From: Endobugula sp047619205
Lineage (GTDB): Bacteria; Pseudomonadota; Gammaproteobacteria; Pseudomonadales; Cellvibrionaceae
NCBI GenBank assembly: GCA_047619205.1
Contig: JBLHJR010000032.1
Span: 1-31,090 of the forward strand
Direction of reading: 5' to 3'
DNA length: 31,090 bases
Shown: positions 24,748 through 31,090 of the stretch, piece by piece
Numbering within the stretch: the first letter of the stretch is position 1
Layout of the letters: each line of letters begins with the position of its first letter
Notes under the pieces: generated by a model
Database searches by the model: none
What the model was told of the DNA's origin: nothing
The model's input: the letters and a program-made list of their open reading frames with translations, nothing else
Position numbers and translations under genes: made by a program

Positions 24748-25147
24748 GCAATACATACCACCTGAGATTAGCCGCCTATTATTTAGCGGGTTACTGACAA
24801 TCTGATTTTTTTGACTATTTTATGCTTGTCATCTTTTATTATTATTGGCATCACCAGCATAGGTTTTCACACTACACATTTTCACACTCAAAATACAAAA
24901 TAATGCCACTGTTAACACGCAAGATAAAAACAGCAACACAAACGATACGCGACTCTAACAATGACAGCGATTTTGAGCAAGAAGCAAATGCTCAAGTGCC
25001 TTATTTTATTGATTTTTCTCGATAAAAAACCCATTTTTGCAGATGAAAATAGAAAACTACGTTAAAATAAGTCATTAAACATAGATTACAATATAAATTG
25101 TATCATCTATGCTCTGCTTGAAACTGCTTGAAAAATTGGAGAACCCT
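24748..25147. other. 400-bp divergent region between mreB and gatC
   Basis: AT-rich and without a convincing gene. An open frame at 24822-25025 (67 codons) has no ribosome site and no recognisable domain. Present are a perfect 7-bp inverted repeat TTGAGCA / TGCTCAA (24973-24995), an AT-rich imperfect hairpin near 25003-25027, and the long dyad at 25080-25111. Promoters for both mreB and gatC must lie here; a possible gatC pair is TTAAAA (25062-25067) with TACAAT (25087-25092), spaced 19 bases. Confidence 0.5.
25080..25111. promoter_or_regulatory. Long dyad just upstream of gatC
   Basis: CATAGAT (25080-25086) pairs with ATCTATG (25105-25111), and inside them TACAAT (25087-25092) pairs with ATTGTA (25097-25102) around ATAA; only an extra TC interrupts the 13-bp arms. 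It lies about 37 bases before the GTG start and overlaps a possible -10 (TACAAT). It may be an operator or a 5' leader hairpin. No poly-T run follows. Confidence 0.45.
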
Positions 25148-25429
25148 GTGAAGCACGAAGATATCATCGCACTCGCTCACCTCGCTCGTATCAACATCGA
25201 CAATGACATGGTAGACGATGTGACCAACAACATTAACAATATTCTTGCACTAGTGGATCAACTCCAACAGGCAAATACCGATGGCATAGAGCCGATGTCT
25301 CACCCACTGGATGCCTGCCAACGGCTTCGGGCAGATGTCGTCACCGAAGTGAACCAACGTGACGCACTACAATCAGTAGCGCCAGCCACTGAAGCAGGTT
25401 TGTTTTTAGTCCCCAAAGTCATCGAATAA
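25148..25429 (+). CDS. gatC: Aspartyl/glutamyl-tRNA amidotransferase subunit C
   Basis: The small 93-residue subunit that ties GatA to GatB in the GatCAB complex, which amidates Glu-tRNA(Gln) and Asp-tRNA(Asn). I chose the GTG at 25148: GGAG lies six bases upstream and the product then starts MKHEDIIALAHLARI, the normal GatC N-terminus. An ATG at 25109 would add 13 residues unlike the family and lacks a ribosome site. The C-terminal APATEAGLFLVPKVIE is the conserved GatC end. First gene of gatCAB. Confidence 0.95.
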   Translation: MKHEDIIALAHLARINIDNDMVDDVTNNINNILALVDQLQQANTDGIEPMSHPLDACQRLRADVVTEVNQRDALQSVAPATEAGLFLVPKVIE

Positions 25430-25510
25430 ACGAACTCACATTAAGTAAGTGAAGTAAAACTGTCACTGCTAACCACACTCACACTATTGATTCGAAGGAA
25501 TATCAGCACC

Positions 25511-26959
25511 ATGCATCACCTTACCATTGCTGAACTCATTACTGGTCTGCGTAACAAAGACTTCTCCAGTACCGAACTCACCCAACATTATCTTCAACGT
25601 ATTCGCACATTGGATAGCCAGTTTAATAGCTATATCAGTATTAGCGAAGCATCAGCACTCGACAGTGCCCTACAAGCAGATAAACAGTTAGCCACTGGCA
25701 CTGCAGCAGACCTTTGCGGTATTCCTATTGCCCATAAAGACCTATTTTGCACTCAAGGTATTCGCACTAGCTGTGGCTCTAAGATGCTGGATAATTTTAT
25801 CCCGCCTTACAGCGCCACCATTGTCGAAAACCTAGCCAATGTGGGAGCCGTTACTTTAGGCAAAACCAATATGGATGAGTTCGCTATGGGTTCTTCCAAC
25901 GAGTCTAGCTTTTATGGTGCCACCAAGAACCCCTGGAATACCGATTGCGTCCCGGGCGGTTCATCAGGTGGCTCCGCTGCCGCGGTTGCTGCACAACTCG
26001 CAGCAGCCACTACAGGCAGTGATACCGGTGGCTCTATACGCCAGCCCGCTAGTTTTTGTGGTTTAACTGGCCTTAAACCCACCTATGGCCGCGTGTCACG
26101 CTGGGGAATGGTGGCTTACGCTTCCAGCCTCGACCAAGCCGGCCCCATTACCCGCACCGCTGAAGATGCCGCCATCATGCTCAACACCATGGCCAGCTTT
26201 GACAGTAAAGATTCCACCTGTGTCGATGAAGCCAAACCCAATTATACCGCCAGCCTTAACCACTCCATTAAGGGGTTACGCATTGGCGTTCCTGAAGAAT
26301 ATTTTCAAGAGGGCTTAGATAACGGTGTCGCCATACTGGTACAAGCAGCACTGGCAGAATACGAAAAACTGGGGGCAACACTACACCCTATTTCACTACC
26401 GCATACGCATCTAGCCGTACCGGCGTATTACGTGATTGCTCCCGCAGAGGCTTCCGCTAATCTTTCGCGTTTTGATGGCGTGCGCTATGGGCACCGCTGC
26501 AAAGACCCTAAAGATTTAATGGATCTATATCAACGCTCACGGGAAGAAGGCTTTGGCGAAGAAGTTAAACGCCGTATTATTGTCGGTGCTTACGCCCTAT
26601 CAGCGGGATATTACGCTGCGTATTATCGCAAAGCTCAACAAGTTCGCCGCCTAATTAAACAAGACTTTGTCGAGGCCTTTAAAAACGTCGATATCATTGC
26701 CGGCCCAGTAGCGCCCACAACCGCATTTGCCATTGGCGCCAAAGCAAAAGATCCTGTATCGATGTATCTTGAAGATATTTATACCTTGCCCACCAATTTA
26801 GCCGGGCTCTGCGGTATGTCTATCCCCTGCGGTATCAGCGCAGGAAAACCCGTAGGCTTACAGCTCACTGGCAATTATTTTGCCGAAGCCCAGCTATTGA
26901 ATGCTGCTCATCAATTTCAACTTCAGACTGACCATCACAAAAAAACTGCGATTAAATAA
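25511..26959 (+). CDS. gatA: Aspartyl/glutamyl-tRNA amidotransferase subunit A
   Basis: The glutaminase subunit, releasing ammonia for GatB. This 482-residue amidase-signature protein has the Ser-cisSer-Lys triad: Lys76 (PIAHKDLF), cis-Ser151 (PGGSSGGSAAA) and nucleophile Ser175 (GSDTGGSIRQPA). The ATG at 25511 is preferred, with AAGGA about eleven bases before it; the TTG at 25487 would add eight residues. It is 81 bases after gatC and 14 before gatB. Confidence 0.97.
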   Translation: MHHLTIAELITGLRNKDFSSTELTQHYLQRIRTLDSQFNSYISISEASALDSALQADKQLATGTAADLCGIPIAHKDLFCTQGIRTSCGSKMLDNFIPPYSATIVENLANVGAVTLGKTNMDEFAMGSSNESSFYGATKNPWNTDCVPGGSSGGSAAAVAAQLAAATTGSDTGGSIRQPASFCGLTGLKPTYGRVSRWGMVAYASSLDQAGPITRTAEDAAIMLNTMASFDSKDSTCVDEAKPNYTASLNHSIKGLRIGVPEEYFQEGLDNGVAILVQAALAEYEKLGATLHPISLPHTHLAVPAYYVIAPAEASANLSRFDGVRYGHRCKDPKDLMDLYQRSREEGFGEEVKRRIIVGAYALSAGYYAAYYRKAQQVRRLIKQDFVEAFKNVDIIAGPVAPTTAFAIGAKAKDPVSMYLEDIYTLPTNLAGLCGMSIPCGISAGKPVGLQLTGNYFAEAQLLNAAHQFQLQTDHHKKTAIK

Positions 26960-26973
26960 GGCCGTAAAAGATT

Positions 26974-28428
26974 ATGCAATGGGAAACCGTCATTGGCTTA
27001 GAAGTTCACGTACAACTAGCCACCAACACTAAAATATTTTCAGGCGCCAGCACCCAGTTTGGCGCCGAACCCAACACTCAGGCCTGCGCTATTGACCTAG
27101 CCATGCCCGGCACATTACCCGTGGCTAACGAAAAGGCTTTTCGCTATGCGGTTATGTTTGGCCTCGCCATTAACGCAGAAATTGGCAAACGCTCGGTATT
27201 CGAACGCAAAAATTATTTTTACCCCGACTTACCTAAAGGCTACCAAACCACACAATTAGATGAGCCTATCGTGGGCCCAGGGATTGTTGAGATTGCCTTA
27301 AGCGATGGTTCGACCAAAGCGATTCGCATTCATCACGCTCACCTAGAAGAAGATGCGGGCAAATCACTGCATGAAGATTTTGAAGGCATGTCGGGCATTG
27401 ATCTCAACCGCGCGGGCACACCGTTAATCGAAATCGTGTCTGAACCCGACATCAGTAATTCAGAAGAAGCCGTAGCTTTTGCTAAAAAGCTGCACTCATT
27501 AGTTATCGCGTTAGGCATTTGCGATGGTGAAATGTCTCAAGGTTCCATGCGTTTTGACGTCAACATTTCCATACGCCCCCAAGGTGAAGAAAAACTCGGT
27601 ACGCGCACTGAAACCAAAAACCTAAACTCATTTAAGTTTATGGAAGAAGCCATTGCCCTAGAAGTCGCGCGCCAGATAGACGTAATTGAAGACGGTGGCA
27701 CCATCAGACAAGAAACACGCCTCTACAATGCCGACACCAAAACCTCACGCGCCATGCGCAGCAAAGAAGAAGCTAACGACTACCGCTACTTCCCCTGCCC
27801 TGATCTATTGCCCGTCATTTTAGATGACGAATACATTGAAGGCGTACGCGCACAATTACCCGAGCTACCGGCCGAACGCTGCCAACGCTTTATCAATGAG
27901 CACGGCTTATCGGATTACGACGCCAACATTCTCAGCGACCATTCCGCTACCGCTAATTTTTTTGAACGCGCAGTAAAAATCTGCAAAGACGCCAAGCTCA
28001 CCACCAACTGGATTATGGGTGAACTCAGCGCACGCCTTAATAGCGATGAAAAAACCATTAGCAACAGCCCTATTTCGCCAGAGCAACTAGCCAATCTAAT
28101 CGAACGCATTAAAGACAATACCATTTCCAACAAAATTGCTAAGCAAGTATTTGATGGCCTATGGCAAGGCGAAGGCGACACAGCCGATGCCATCATCGAA
28201 GCTAAGGGCTTAAAACAAGTCTCCGATACTGGCGCCTTAGGCAGTATGGTAGACGAAGTGATTGCGAAGAACTCCGCCCAAGTAGACAACTACCGTAAGG
28301 CCGACCCGGATAAACGCCCTAAAATGCTCGGCTTCTTTGTTGGGCAAATCATGAAAGCCTCCAAAGGCCAAGCTAACCCAAAAATGATCAATGAAATACT
28401 TCTCAAAAAATTAAACCAACTGATTTAG
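26974..28428 (+). CDS. gatB: Aspartyl/glutamyl-tRNA amidotransferase subunit B
   Basis: The 484-residue kinase/transamidase subunit of GatCAB. It activates the tRNA-bound Glu or Asp with ATP and adds ammonia delivered from GatA. The N-terminal WETVIGLEVHVQL, the catalytic cradle motifs (YFYPDLPKGYQTTQ-type stretch, HLEEDAGKS, DLNRAGTPLIEIVSEPD) and the C-terminal helical and YqeY tail (MLGFFVGQIMKASKGQANP) are all present. Having GatCAB suggests that Gln-tRNA, Asn-tRNA or both are formed indirectly in this organism. Confidence 0.97.
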   Translation: MQWETVIGLEVHVQLATNTKIFSGASTQFGAEPNTQACAIDLAMPGTLPVANEKAFRYAVMFGLAINAEIGKRSVFERKNYFYPDLPKGYQTTQLDEPIVGPGIVEIALSDGSTKAIRIHHAHLEEDAGKSLHEDFEGMSGIDLNRAGTPLIEIVSEPDISNSEEAVAFAKKLHSLVIALGICDGEMSQGSMRFDVNISIRPQGEEKLGTRTETKNLNSFKFMEEAIALEVARQIDVIEDGGTIRQETRLYNADTKTSRAMRSKEEANDYRYFPCPDLLPVILDDEYIEGVRAQLPELPAERCQRFINEHGLSDYDANILSDHSATANFFERAVKICKDAKLTTNWIMGELSARLNSDEKTISNSPISPEQLANLIERIKDNTISNKIAKQVFDGLWQGEGDTADAIIEAKGLKQVSDTGALGSMVDEVIAKNSAQVDNYRKADPDKRPKMLGFFVGQIMKASKGQANPKMINEILLKKLNQLI

Positions 28429-28437
28429 GAACACCTA

Positions 28438-28734
28438 ATGGCACTAAAAAAAGACAAACAAAAAGTACTTGGCGAATTCTTCGACGATGAGCGCATAAGA
28501 TCATTTTTTGAATACGCAGCCAATGACGGTGAAAGCACCGATTTTCATCTACTAGAAAAAGCCTATCGCGGCATGATTGCAGAAAACTTTGCTACCTTTA
28601 TTCGCTTTTTCAAAGAAGAGGGCAAAGACATTAACGCAAAAGACCAATATGGTGACACTTTTTTGCAAAGCATAAAAACTCACCGCGAAGCGAAAGTCTA
28701 CATTGAAACTCTAGAAAAACATGGCGCACTATAA
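28438..28734 (+). CDS. PA4642-family small protein, function unknown
   Basis: A 98-residue soluble, charged protein. It has the pattern I associate with the PA4642 family of Pseudomonas-like bacteria: a Lys-rich N-terminus, DDERIRSFF, then DFHLLEKAYRGMIAENFATFIRFFKEEGKDINAKDQYG and a short helical end. No catalytic motif or membrane helix is visible, and I do not know its role. It begins nine bases after gatB and ends two bases before the CysZ-like gene, so all three are probably cotranscribed. Confidence 0.75.
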   Translation: MALKKDKQKVLGEFFDDERIRSFFEYAANDGESTDFHLLEKAYRGMIAENFATFIRFFKEEGKDINAKDQYGDTFLQSIKTHREAKVYIETLEKHGAL

Positions 28735-28736
28735 CC

Positions 28737-29516
28737 ATGCATTCGCCATTAAACGCTAATAAAAACACTGTATTTGCAGGCACTGCTTATTTAAGTGCCG
28801 GTGCTCGCCTATTACTACAACCGGGGATGAAACGCTTCGTACTTATCCCCTTTATTGCCAACTGTATTATCTTCGTTTTTCTCACACTATCGTTAATTAA
28901 CCACTTCTCAAGCATTCAGCAAGGGTTTTCCGACTTTTTTCCGGATTGGGGTTGGCTGAGTTACATTGTGGCTTTTCTGTCCGGCTTATTTATTTTCATT
29001 ATCTTGCTGATTTACGGTTACAGCTTTACTGTGTTCACCAATATTATTGCTGCTCCTTTTTATGGTCGGCTAGCGGAAAAAATAGAAGAGAAAGTTTGTA
29101 GTCAAGTTGTGCCAACCGAAACTATTAGCAGTATGATTTTTCGCACACTTAGGCGTGAAATGGTGAAATTGTTTTATTTTATTAGCCGTGGAATATTCGT
29201 GTTTATCGGCTTATTTTTTCTATCCTTTATCCCACTATTTAACTTTCTAGTCCCCATCCTTGCCTTGCTTTGGGGAACATGGGTAATGACCTTACAATAC
29301 ATTGACTATCCAGCTGACAATCATCAACTGCCTTTTACCGAACTACGCAAACGAATTAAATCCCAGCAATACTCCACCGTGGGTTTTGGTGGAACCATTA
29401 TGCTGTGCAGCATGATACCCGTGGTGAATATTTTCATTATGCCCATCGCGGTCGCTGGAGGCACTTTATTTTGGATCAACGAATTGCGCCAAGACTTTAT
29501 CGAAGCTATAGATTAG
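28737..29516 (+). CDS. cysZ: CysZ-like (EI24 family) membrane protein, putative sulfate transporter
   Basis: A 259-residue membrane protein of the EI24/CysZ type: hydrophobic segments at about 35-55, 70-100, 140-185 and 215-240, with the family motifs AGARLLLQPGMKRFVLIP near the start and NIIAAPFYGRLAEKIE at about 101. CysZ takes up sulfate for cysteine synthesis in E. coli. The surrounding genes give no sulfur link, so sulfate as substrate is an inference from the family. It starts two bases after the PA4642-family gene. Confidence 0.8.
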   Translation: MHSPLNANKNTVFAGTAYLSAGARLLLQPGMKRFVLIPFIANCIIFVFLTLSLINHFSSIQQGFSDFFPDWGWLSYIVAFLSGLFIFIILLIYGYSFTVFTNIIAAPFYGRLAEKIEEKVCSQVVPTETISSMIFRTLRREMVKLFYFISRGIFVFIGLFFLSFIPLFNFLVPILALLWGTWVMTLQYIDYPADNHQLPFTELRKRIKSQQYSTVGFGGTIMLCSMIPVVNIFIMPIAVAGGTLFWINELRQDFIEAID

Positions 29517-29666
29517 CAAAAGCTACCCGTAAGAAATTAATTGACACCATGCTTACTGACGTAACCCTGAACGCTATAGTTAAAGTCCAGTTACTACTTA
29601 AAACCAAGACAATTCAGGGTCATATAACTTGATATTAATGCAGTGGGGCACCCATATATTTCCCAC
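29517..29666. other. Convergent gap between cysZ-like gene and pfpI-like gene
   Basis: This 150-base stretch holds nested inverted repeats: CCCTGAA near 29566 with TTCAGGG near 29614, and GTAAC / GTTAC inside the same area, plus AGTGGG / CCCACT (29642-29667) at the stop of the minus-strand gene. None is followed by a T tract, so I do not call a terminator although one would be expected between convergent genes. Confidence 0.3.
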
Positions 29667-30329
29667 TCACCGCTTTACCAAGCGACTGATTTGCAAAGCA
29701 TCGGATACTTCCTGAGCCAATTTTTCACTACTCATTAAAGCAAGCATTTTTAAAGCCGCCATATAGCTGACGATACCACCATTACTGGTAATTACATTCC
29801 CGTCAACTACATAATTACTGTCTTTTTTTACCCTGACCTTTGGGTAGGCTTTCTGAAATTCTAACTCGCCACCCGCCCACGTTGTCGCTTGCTTACCATT
29901 AAGCAATCCCGACTCTGCTAACAGCAATGCCCCCGAACAGTTGCTTCCCAACCAGACGACATGTTTTGCTTGTGTCTGAATAAAGTTAATTAATACTTCA
30001 TTGTTCAATAGCGACTTCATATCGTAGGCACTAGGAAGCAGAAGCACGGTAAGTTTTTGCTCCTCGGTAATGTTGGTATCGACGTTAATCTTTATACCTT
30101 CTTCAGTGATAATGGTCTTTTGCGTGTTCACATTTATCATTTGCACATCGTAATCAGTAAACCATGATAGTCGTGTGGCCGCTCCGAACACTTCAGCCGG
30201 TCCAATTACATCACTGGTTAACACACCATCAAACACTATAATACCTATAGTTTTTTTAGCTGCATGAGCTTGACCGACCATTAATATAAAAGCAGTAAAT
30301 ACAAAAAAGGGTAATAGTTTTTTCATCAA
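29667..30329 (-). CDS. Exported DJ-1/PfpI-family protein
   Basis: A 220-residue protein with a signal peptide (Lys-rich start, hydrophobic core, cleavage near QAHA-A at 23). The remainder is a DJ-1/PfpI-type glutamine-amidotransferase-like fold: IVFDGVLTSDVIGPAEVF with the conserved Glu46, and the nucleophile elbow WLGSNCSGALLLAESGLL with Cys131. It resembles the amidase-like N-terminal domain of GlxA-type AraC regulators and isocyanide hydratases, but has no DNA-binding domain and seems to be periplasmic. Substrate unknown. It is divergent from a LysR-type gene 96 bases away, its likely regulator. Confidence 0.82.
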   Translation of the reverse strand: MMKKLLPFFVFTAFILMVGQAHAAKKTIGIIVFDGVLTSDVIGPAEVFGAATRLSWFTDYDVQMINVNTQKTIITEEGIKINVDTNITEEQKLTVLLLPSAYDMKSLLNNEVLINFIQTQAKHVVWLGSNCSGALLLAESGLLNGKQATTWAGGELEFQKAYPKVRVKKDSNYVVDGNVITSNGGIVSYMAALKMLALMSSEKLAQEVSDALQISRLVKR

Positions 30330-30379
30330 TAAATCCTGTTAAAGTGCATGGTTTGATAATTTTACAGATACTTTCAACA

Positions 30380-30392
30380 TGATAAATAATCA
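30380..30392. promoter_or_regulatory. Candidate LysR-type binding site in divergent gap
   Basis: TGATAAATAATCA fits the T-N11-A consensus with partial dyad (TGAT-N5-ATCA). It lies midway in the 96-base gap between the PfpI-like gene and the LysR-type gene, where such regulators usually bind. In so AT-rich a gap the match could be chance. Confidence 0.3.
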
Positions 30393-30425
30393 ACATTTCA
30401 TTTTATAAGTGTTTATAATTCATGA

Positions 30426-31090
30426 ATGGATAAACTGAACCTCATTAATGTATTTTTATTGGTAGCTCGTTTAGGTAGCTTTACCGCGGCATCCGCGCAC
30501 CGAGGCATTGATCCCTCGACAGTATCAAAAGCGATCCAGCAGCTGGAAACACATTTAGGTGTGCGCCTGTTTAACAGAACAACACGACAACTTCAGCTAA
30601 CTGGCGCAGGCGAAACATACCGAAAAAAATGTGCTGATCTATTAGGTGGGCTAGATGACTGTGAACAGCAATTGCATACAGAGCATAATTTGCCTTCAGG
30701 ATTATTAAGCATTAATTTACCTGTCGCCTATGGGCAACTCTATGTAATGCCAATGATAGGGCATTTTCATGCGCTATATCCCGACATCCAACTGGACATC
30801 AGTCTCAATGATGATTATGTGGACATAATAAGTAATTCAATTGATGTGGCGATCCGTTCTGGACACTTACAAGACAGTCGTTTGGTTGCGAAAAAATTAT
30901 CGCCGATGGATTTTGTATCCTGTGCATCACCCTCTTTCTTGGCGCGCAGTAAAAAAATCACTTTCTTTAATATAGAGAGTCAAGCCTGGATATTATATCG
31001 CTTTTTACATACCGGTCGGACCATGCCCGTTTACCGCATAAAGGGAAAAGGCAAAAAAAAGCAGTCATTTGAGTTTTCGCCTAAACCAGT
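30426..31090 (+). CDS. LysR-family transcriptional regulator, 3' end beyond window
   Basis: From the ATG at 30426 the frame is open to the last base, giving at least 221 residues. The N-terminal winged helix-turn-helix is typical (MDKLNLINVFLLVARLGSF, then STVSKAIQQLETHLGVRLFNRTTR), followed by the start of the effector-binding domain (SGLLSINLPVAYGQLYVMPMI, DVAIRSGHLQDSRLVAKKL, DFVSCASPSFLA). It belongs to the large CrgA/AaeR-like group. Effector unknown. It is divergent from the exported PfpI-like gene, which it may control, and the C-terminal quarter is missing only because the window ends. Confidence 0.9.
   Translation, partial: MDKLNLINVFLLVARLGSFTAASAHRGIDPSTVSKAIQQLETHLGVRLFNRTTRQLQLTGAGETYRKKCADLLGGLDDCEQQLHTEHNLPSGLLSINLPVAYGQLYVMPMIGHFHALYPDIQLDISLNDDYVDIISNSIDVAIRSGHLQDSRLVAKKLSPMDFVSCASPSFLARSKKITFFNIESQAWILYRFLHTGRTMPVYRIKGKGKKKQSFEFSPKP

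Noticed and set aside
24822..25025. 67-codon plus-strand frame in the mreB-gatC gap
   Set aside because: No ribosome site, low-complexity start rich in Tyr and His, no family resemblance; the region is better explained as promoters and hairpins.
29565..29620. Inverted repeat CCCTGAA...TTCAGGG as a bidirectional terminator
   Set aside because: The loop is about 40 bases and there is no T tract on either strand.
1..31090. tRNA, rRNA, CRISPR, toxin-antitoxin, phage or defence genes
   Set aside because: I looked on both strands and in every gap and saw none; nearly all coding sequence is assigned to conserved core families.

Overview
The window is a stretch of core chromosome from a Gram-negative gammaproteobacterium of moderate to low GC. 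Gene content and order resemble the Pseudomonas/Cellvibrio side of the class. From memory, the P. aeruginosa order (zapE, zapG, algW, his genes, murA, ibaG, mla genes, kds/lpt genes, rpoN, ptsN, rapZ, ptsO; and separately darP, yhdP, mre genes, gat genes) is kept here in condensed form. LPS-transport, MreB and GatCAB genes all fit that assignment. I cannot name a genus from sequence alone. No tRNA, rRNA, CRISPR array, prophage or intact insertion sequence was found.

Layout. (1) 1-7596: start of an unidentified minus-strand gene (1-54), zapE (-), zapG and a DegS/AlgW protease (+), then a minus-strand run ibaG-murA-hisG-hisD with mlaC upstream of it. (2) 7797-17848: a long plus-strand run: yrbG-type cation exchanger, kdsD, kdsC, lptC, lptA, lptB (KDO synthesis and LPS export), rpoN, ptsN, rapZ, ptsO (sigma-54 and nitrogen PTS), mgtE, darP. 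(3) 17861-24747: minus-strand yhdP, mreD, mreC, mreB (envelope lipid homeostasis and rod shape). (4) 25148-29516: plus-strand gatC, gatA, gatB (tRNA-dependent transamidation), a small PA4642-family gene and a CysZ-like membrane gene. (5) 29667-31090: an exported DJ-1/PfpI-family protein (-) divergent from a LysR-type regulator (+) that runs off the window end.

Functional theme: most genes serve the envelope (peptidoglycan precursor MurA, LPS by Kds/Lpt, phospholipid traffic by MlaC and YhdP, shape by MreBCD, envelope stress by DegS), linked to sigma-54/PTS-Ntr regulation. Compared with the order I know from relatives, several expected neighbours are missing: mlaF, mlaE, mlaD and mlaB around mlaC; hpf between rpoN and ptsN; hisC after hisD; rng and maf between yhdP and mreD; tldD/pmbA near darP. 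They may lie elsewhere in the genome.

I did not find a convincing new multi-gene system. The best leads are two short inverted-repeat (MITE-like) elements at 8754-8891 and 23398-23537, a terminator that separates mreB from mreCD, an apparently non-canonical mreC start, an orphan mlaC, a 17-bp triple repeat at the end of mgtE, and palindromes upstream of rpoN and gatC.
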